From: an uncultured Oscillospiraceae bacterium
GTDB lineage: Bacteria; Bacillota; Clostridia; Oscillospirales; Oscillospiraceae
Direction: 5' to 3'
Length of the DNA: 55,315 nt
Assembly: GCA_944387205.1 (NCBI GenBank)
Contig: CALXDZ010000081.1
Location: 1-55,315, forward strand
Position 1 is the first letter of the stretch. Each line of letters starts with the position of its first letter. A program made the translations under genes and the position numbers. Under the pieces are notes generated by a model. That model did not search any database. It was not told where the DNA came from and was given only the letters and a program-made list of their open reading frames with translations. Positions 51,271 through 55,315 of the stretch are shown here, piece by piece.

Positions 51271-52656
51271 TCAGATACCCAGAATGAGAGTGGCAAACCG
51301 GAAGTAGATGAGCAGGGACAGCGCATCCACGATGGTGGTGATGAAGGGGGAGGCCATCACCGCCGGGTCGAAGTGGAGCTTCTCCGCCAGAATGGGCAGG
51401 GAGGAGCCCACCAGCTTGGCGCAGGCCACGGTGCCCACCAGCGTGGCGCAGACCACCAGGGCTACCTGGGGCGTCACCGAGGGATTGCGCAGCAGCAGAC
51501 GGTCCACCAGCATCATCTTCACAAAGTTGGCTGCTGCCAGACACGCGCCGCAGAAGATGGCCACCCGGCACTCCTTCCACACCACCCGGAGCAGATCAGT
51601 GAAACGCACCTCGCCCAGAGACAATGCGCGGATGACGGCGGTAGAGGCCTGGGTGCCGCTGTTGCCGCCGGTGCCGGAGAGCATGGGGATATAGGAGGTG
51701 AGCACGGCACAGGCTGCCAGGGAGCTTTCAAAGTGGTTGAGGATCATTCCGGTGAAGGTGGCTGAGAGCATCAGCATCAACAGCCAGGGGGTACGGGCCT
51801 TCCAGGTCTCAATGACGCCGGTTTTGAGATAGGGCTTGTCGGAGGGCAGCATGGCCGCCATCTTCTCGATATCCTCGGTGGCCTCCTCCTGCAAGACGTC
51901 CATGGCGTCGTCCACGGTGACGATGCCCACCAGGCGGTTTTCCGTATCCACCACCGGCAGGGCCAGAAAGTCGTATTTGTTCAGGTTCATGGCCACCGTT
52001 TCCTGGTCCTCCAGGGTGTTGGCATAGATGACATTGGTGTCCATGATGTCGCCGATGATGTCGTCCTCCTCCGACAGCAGCAGCGTGCGGATGGAGAGGT
52101 AGCCCAGCAGATGCCGGGCGTCGTCGGTGACATAGCAGATGTTGATGGTCTCCTTGTCCGGGCCGGTGCGGCGGATACGCTTGAGGGCGTCCTCCACGGT
52201 CAGCGAGGCCTTCAAGTCCACGAACTCCGTGGTCATGATGCTGCCGGCGGAGTCCTCGGGGTATTTGAGGATCTCGTTGATGCTCTTGCGCACGTCCGGG
52301 TCCGCGTGGCGCAGGATGCGCTTGACCACGTTGGCAGGCATCTCCTCCACAATATCCACCGTGTCGTCTAGGTACAGCTCGTCCAGCACCTCTTTGAGCT
52401 CGGTATTGGAAAAGCCCTGGATCAGCATCTCCTGCTGGTCGGAGTCCAGTTCCACGAATACCTCCGCCGCCTGCTCCTTGGGCAGCAGTCGGAACACCAG
52501 CGGCAGCTTTTCCTCCTCCAGCTCCTGCATCAAAAGCGCCACGTCCGGGGCTTCCATAGTCACCAGCCGGTCCCGCAGCTGGGTATATCGCTTTCGGCTG
52601 ATCATTTCCTCTATCTCATCCAGCAGCTGCTCCCGGTCATTTTCCCAATCGAACAT
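51271..52656 (-). CDS. mgtE: magnesium transporter MgtE
   Basis: 461 residues. The N-terminal superhelical domain (LLMQELEEEKLPLVFRLLPKEQAAEVF) is followed by a CBS pair (about 135-255; GIVTVDDAMDVLQEEATEDIEKM) and five membrane helices with the pore segment GTGGNSGTQASTAVIRAL. MgtE is an Mg2+ channel closed by Mg2+ bound to its cytoplasmic domains. GAGGAGG precedes the ATG at 52656. Expression is set by the M-box and attenuator upstream. Confidence 0.96.
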   Translation of the reverse strand: MFDWENDREQLLDEIEEMISRKRYTQLRDRLVTMEAPDVALLMQELEEEKLPLVFRLLPKEQAAEVFVELDSDQQEMLIQGFSNTELKEVLDELYLDDTVDIVEEMPANVVKRILRHADPDVRKSINEILKYPEDSAGSIMTTEFVDLKASLTVEDALKRIRRTGPDKETINICYVTDDARHLLGYLSIRTLLLSEEDDIIGDIMDTNVIYANTLEDQETVAMNLNKYDFLALPVVDTENRLVGIVTVDDAMDVLQEEATEDIEKMAAMLPSDKPYLKTGVIETWKARTPWLLMLMLSATFTGMILNHFESSLAACAVLTSYIPMLSGTGGNSGTQASTAVIRALSLGEVRFTDLLRVVWKECRVAIFCGACLAAANFVKMMLVDRLLLRNPSVTPQVALVVCATLVGTVACAKLVGSSLPILAEKLHFDPAVMASPFITTIVDALSLLIYFRFATLILGI

Positions 52657-52701
52657 GCGCGCTCCTCCTCTCTGTACACCCGTGCCCGGGATATTTTGGC
52701 G

Positions 52702-52739
52702 AAAAAAAGCCCAATCGCTCCCGGTGGGTAGCGACTGGG
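52702..52739 (-). terminator. riboswitch-controlled terminator before mgtE
   Basis: Minus strand CCCAGTCGCT pairs with AGCGATTGGG and is followed by CTTTTTTT, between the M-box aptamer and mgtE. Placed this way it is the expected expression platform: with Mg2+ bound, the terminator forms and mgtE is off. Confidence 0.85.
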
Positions 52740-52744
52740 GTCTC

Positions 52745-52931
52745 AAAAAGAAGCCCGCCCGCCTTTGGGGCTCCCTGACCGTTCAAGCTTTAGCTTCACA
52801 AGGCGGTGCAGTTGCGTTAGACGACACCTTGTATTCGATCTCGCCTGTTCAAACCCTCTCATGATGTCTCCATCACTTCGCGGCAGCAACCCATATCCCT
52901 GTGGTAGCCTTACCTACCGGACCTATTTTCT
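52745..52931 (-). promoter_or_regulatory. M-box (ykoK) magnesium riboswitch
   Basis: On the minus strand the leader contains the M-box landmarks in order: GGTAGGTAAGGCTACC, GGGATATGGGTTGCTGCC, a GATGGAGACATC stem, then GAACAGGCGAGATCGAA, ACAAGGTG and TCTAACGC. It lies between a strong promoter and mgtE. M-boxes fold when Mg2+ is plentiful and switch off Mg2+ uptake. The 3' edge is approximate. Confidence 0.88.
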
Positions 52932-52943
52932 CTTTTTAAATTC

Positions 52944-52972
52944 ATACTATGCCACTTTTGTTCCGGTGTCAA
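52944..52972 (-). promoter_or_regulatory. promoter of the M-box-mgtE transcript
   Basis: Minus strand TTGACA (52967-52972) and TAGTAT (52944-52949) are 17 bases apart, just before the aptamer. Confidence 0.8.
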
Positions 52973-53051
52973 CCCTGGGCGGAAAAAATCGGAAGTTTCG
53001 ACAAAGGGGAAAAGAAGGGGGTAGAAGGAATCTTCTGGATCGGAAAAGCCC

Positions 53052-53080
53052 TTGTCAAACATTTGTTCTCGTGGTATAAT
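53052..53080 (+). promoter_or_regulatory. promoter of radC-uvrB
   Basis: TTGTCA (53052-53057) and TATAAT (53075-53080) are 17 bases apart, 60 bases before the radC start. I looked for a LexA/DinR box (GAAC-N4-GTTC) and saw none here. Confidence 0.7.
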
Positions 53081-53139
53081 ATCCTATTCCCGGCCAGTGC
53101 AAAATGAGCGTGTCTGAAGGCGGACGGAGGAGGCGGAAC

Positions 53140-53814
53140 ATGGGCATCCACGACGGGCACAGAGAGAAGAAACGGCAGCAGTTTCTCCAGCATGGACTGG
53201 ATGCCTTTGCCGACCATGAGGTGCTGGAGCTTCTGCTGTTTTACGCCATTCCCCGGAAGGACACCAACCCCATCGCCCACGCTCTGATGGACCGGTTTGG
53301 CTCTTTGGACGCGGTGCTGGCGGCGCCGGTGGAGGAGCTTTGCCGGGTGAAGGGCGTGGGGGAGTCAGCCGCTGCTCTTTTGAAGCTGACGCCCCAGGTC
53401 TATCGCCGGTCCCGCATGGCGGCAGCGGAGCGGGAGCGGGTGCTCAACTCCTCTCAGCGAGCGGGGGACTATCTGCTGGAGCTGTTCACCGGCGAGACCG
53501 CGGAGGTGCTCTATGAGCTGTGCCTGGACCGGAAGGGGAAGCTGCTGGCCTGCCGTCGGGTGGGCGAGGGCGGCGTCAGCTCCATCAATGTGGACCTGCG
53601 CAAGATCGTGGAGAACGCGCTGCTCACCGGCGCCTCCGGCGTGATCTTGTCCCACAACCACCCCAGCGGCATCGCCCTGCCCTCAGCGGACGACTGCGCC
53701 GCCACGGCTCGGGTCAAGGAGGCTCTGGGAACGGTGGGTATTGTACTGGTGGATCATATCGTGGTAGCCGATGGGGACTATGTGTCCATGGCGGACTCGG
53801 GACAACTGCCATAA
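53140..53814 (+). CDS. radC: RadC/JAMM-domain protein
   Basis: 224 residues from the ATG at 53140, which follows GGAGGAGG. A helix-hairpin-helix region (FGSLDAVLAAPVEELCRVKGVGESAA) leads to a JAMM metal site, H172-N-H174-PSG with S182 and D185. The family is named RadC, but a role in recombination repair is doubtful; the domain looks like a metal-dependent isopeptidase or nuclease accessory. It lies 42 bases upstream of uvrB. Confidence 0.93.
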   Translation: MGIHDGHREKKRQQFLQHGLDAFADHEVLELLLFYAIPRKDTNPIAHALMDRFGSLDAVLAAPVEELCRVKGVGESAAALLKLTPQVYRRSRMAAAERERVLNSSQRAGDYLLELFTGETAEVLYELCLDRKGKLLACRRVGEGGVSSINVDLRKIVENALLTGASGVILSHNHPSGIALPSADDCAATARVKEALGTVGIVLVDHIVVADGDYVSMADSGQLP

Positions 53815-53856
53815 GTGCTGCTTGGTACCCTGTACGTTTTGTCAAAGGAGAAGACT

Positions 53857-55315
53857 ATGCCGAAATTTCAAGTGGTATCTGACTATCAGCCTGCCGGCGA
53901 CCAGCCTCAGGCCATTGAAAAGCTGGCCCAGGGCGTGGAGAACGGCTTGGACGAGCAGGTGCTGCTGGGTGTCACCGGCTCCGGCAAGACCTTCACCATG
54001 GCCAAGGTCATCGAGGCCGTCCAGCGGCCCACCCTGGTGCTGGCCCACAACAAGACCCTGGCGGCCCAGCTGTGCGAGGAGTTCAAGGAGTTCTTCCCCC
54101 ACAACGCGGTGGAGTACTTCGTTTCCTATTACGACTACTACCAGCCTGAGGCCTATATCCCACATACCGACACCTATATTGAAAAAGACGCCGCCACCAA
54201 CGAGGAGATCGACCGGCTGCGGTTGAGCGCCACCTGCTCCCTTCTGGAGCGGCGGGACGTGATCGTGGTCTCCTCCGTCAGCTGCATCTACGGCCTGGGC
54301 GAGCCGGAGGACTTCGCCAAGATGATGATCTCCCTGCGCACGGGCATGACCTTCGACCGGGACGAGCTGCTGCGCCGCCTGGTGGAGGACCGGTATGAGC
54401 GCAACGACATCGCCTTTGAGCGCAATATGTTCCGGGTCCGGGGAGACACGGTGGAGATCTACCCGGCCTACTATAAGGCCCGGGCCCTGCGGGTGGAGTT
54501 CTTCGGGGATGAGATCGACCGCATCACCGAGTTCGACCCGGTCACCGGCAAGGCAAACCGCCACCTGGACCATATCGCCATCTACCCCGCCAGCCACTAT
54601 GTTACCACCAAGGACAAGATGGACCGGGCCATCGGGGAGATCCGCAAAGAGCTGGAGGAACGGGTGGCCTACTTCACGGAACAGGAGAAGTTCGTGGAGG
54701 CCCAGCGCATCCGCCAGCGGACGGAATACGATATGGAGATGATGGCGGAGCTGGGCTACTGCTCCGGCATCGAGAACTACTCCCGGGTCATCTCCAACCG
54801 GCCTGTGGGGTCGGCGCCTATGACGCTGCTGGACTTCTTCCCCGACGACTTTCTGCTCTTCGTGGACGAGAGCCATGTGACGCTGCCCCAGGTCCGGGCC
54901 ATGTACAACGGCGACCGGGCCCGGAAGGAGAGCCTGGTTTCCTACGGCTTCCGCCTGCCCTGCGCCTTTGACAACCGCCCGCTGAAGTTCGAGGAGTTCG
55001 AGGACCGGCTCAACCAGATTATCTACGTCTCCGCCACCCCCGCCGAGTATGAGCGGGGCCGGGCGGACCAGGTTGTGGAGCAGGTCATCCGGCCCACGGG
55101 TCTGCTGGATCCCAAAGTGGAGGTGCGGCCGGTGGAGGGCCAGATCGACGACCTCATCGGCGAGATCAACGCCCGCTCCGCCCGGAATGAGCGGGTGCTG
55201 GTGACCACCCTCACCAAGAAGATGGCCGAGGACCTCACCGTCTACCTCACCCAGGCGGGCATCAAGGTCCGCTATATGCACCACGACGTGGAGACCATCG
55301 AGCGCATGGAGATCA
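53857..55315 (+). CDS. uvrB: excinuclease ABC subunit B (5' part, runs off window)
   Basis: 486 residues visible of about 660-680. Walker A GVTGSGKT (38-45), the beta-hairpin [21 protein letters not shown] split at Tyr residues, Walker [11 protein letters not shown] and VSATPAEYE are intact. UvrB opens DNA at lesions and recruits UvrC in nucleotide excision repair. AAAGGAG lies 7 bases before the ATG. The C-terminal UvrC-binding region lies beyond the window. Confidence 0.97.
   Translation, partial: MPKFQVVSDYQPAGDQPQAIEKLAQGVENGLDEQVLLGVTGSGKTFTMAKVIEAVQRPTLVLAHNKTLAAQLCEEFKEFFPHNAVEYFVSYYDYYQPEAYIPHTDTYIEKDAATNEEIDRLRLSATCSLLERRDVIVVSSVSCIYGLGEPEDFAKMMISLRTGMTFDRDELLRRLVEDRYERNDIAFERNMFRVRGDTVEIYPAYYKARALRVEFFGDEIDRITEFDPVTGKANRHLDHIAIYPASHYVTTKDKMDRAIGEIRKELEERVAYFTEQEKFVEAQRIRQRTEYDMEMMAELGYCSGIENYSRVISNRPVGSAPMTLLDFFPDDFLLFVDESHVTLPQVRAMYNGDRARKESLVSYGFRLPCAFDNRPLKFEEFEDRLNQIIYVSATPAEYERGRADQVVEQVIRPTGLLDPKVEVRPVEGQIDDLIGEINARSARNERVLVTTLTKKMAEDLTVYLTQAGIKVRYMHHDVETIERMEI

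Noticed and set aside
1-55315. CRISPR arrays, tRNA or rRNA genes, transposases, integrases and toxin-antitoxin pairs
   Set aside because: None was recognised on reading either strand. Repeats seen are limited to hairpins, terminators and short palindromes.

Overview
The window reads as chromosome of an anaerobic, GC-rich Firmicute, most like gut Clostridia of the Oscillospiraceae (Flavonifractor/Intestinimonas type). This is inferred from 2-hydroxyacyl-CoA-dehydratase-type radical enzymes with their activase, YedF and DUF3343 proteins, an ETF-linked flavoenzyme, BMP-family transport, an M-box in front of mgtE, and strong AGGAGG ribosome sites with low-GC-type promoters. No rRNA, tRNA, CRISPR array, insertion sequence or phage gene was found.

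Layout. (1) 1-4979: the N-terminal part of a ThrE-like exporter on the minus strand, then a three-gene phosphorelay (HD-GYP response regulator, HPt protein, hybrid sensor kinase) closed by a strong terminator. (2) 4980-5472: an AT-rich leader with a sigma-A-type promoter and an operator-like palindrome. (3) 5473-29880: 23 consecutive plus-strand genes with small gaps and several 4-bp overlaps. They encode a 2-oxoacid/acetoin dehydrogenase E1alpha-E1beta-E2, a BMP/nucleoside-type ABC importer with two tandem binding lipoproteins, two SDR dehydrogenases, an M20 carbamoylase, an iron alcohol dehydrogenase, a deaminase-like amidohydrolase, an Asp/Glu/hydantoin-racemase-family protein, an allantoinase/hydantoinase-like cyclic amidase, a second small amidohydrolase, an unassigned TIM-barrel protein, a ureidoglycine-aminohydrolase-like cupin, an FGGY kinase, a class III aminotransferase, a nitroreductase, the E3 of the dehydrogenase complex and a flavin reductase. 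A GntR/UTRA regulator follows (30079-30852). (4) 31188-36271: a minus-strand operon of FAD amine/amino-acid dehydrogenase plus its own ETF, divergent from a PucR-type regulator. (5) 36349-41699: a minus-strand operon of two double-cubane-type reductase subunits, activase, DUF3343, YedF and a cysteine-desulfurase-like enzyme. (6) 41935-55315: lipid kinase and AI-2E-type permease on a back-to-back promoter, a complete Opp/Dpp transporter, paired half-size TauE/SafE proteins, DUF1540, an XRE regulator, mgtE under an Mg2+ riboswitch, radC and the start of uvrB.

How the genes fit together (inference). Region 3 holds enzyme families for racemising, opening and de-carbamoylating a cyclic ureide (allantoin or a 5-substituted hydantoin) and for releasing ammonia from a ureidoglycine-like product. 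It also holds alcohol oxidation, a carbohydrate-type kinase, an aminotransferase and an acyl-CoA-forming dehydrogenase complex. I know of no characterised pathway with this set. The cupin's changed metal ligand and the surplus carbon-oxidising enzymes suggest the substrate is not simply allantoin. The PucR-family regulator next door and the ETF-linked amine dehydrogenase point to nitrogenous, possibly purine-derived, compounds. The locus is the best candidate for an undescribed system; the selenium/sulfur-flavoured double-cubane operon is the second.
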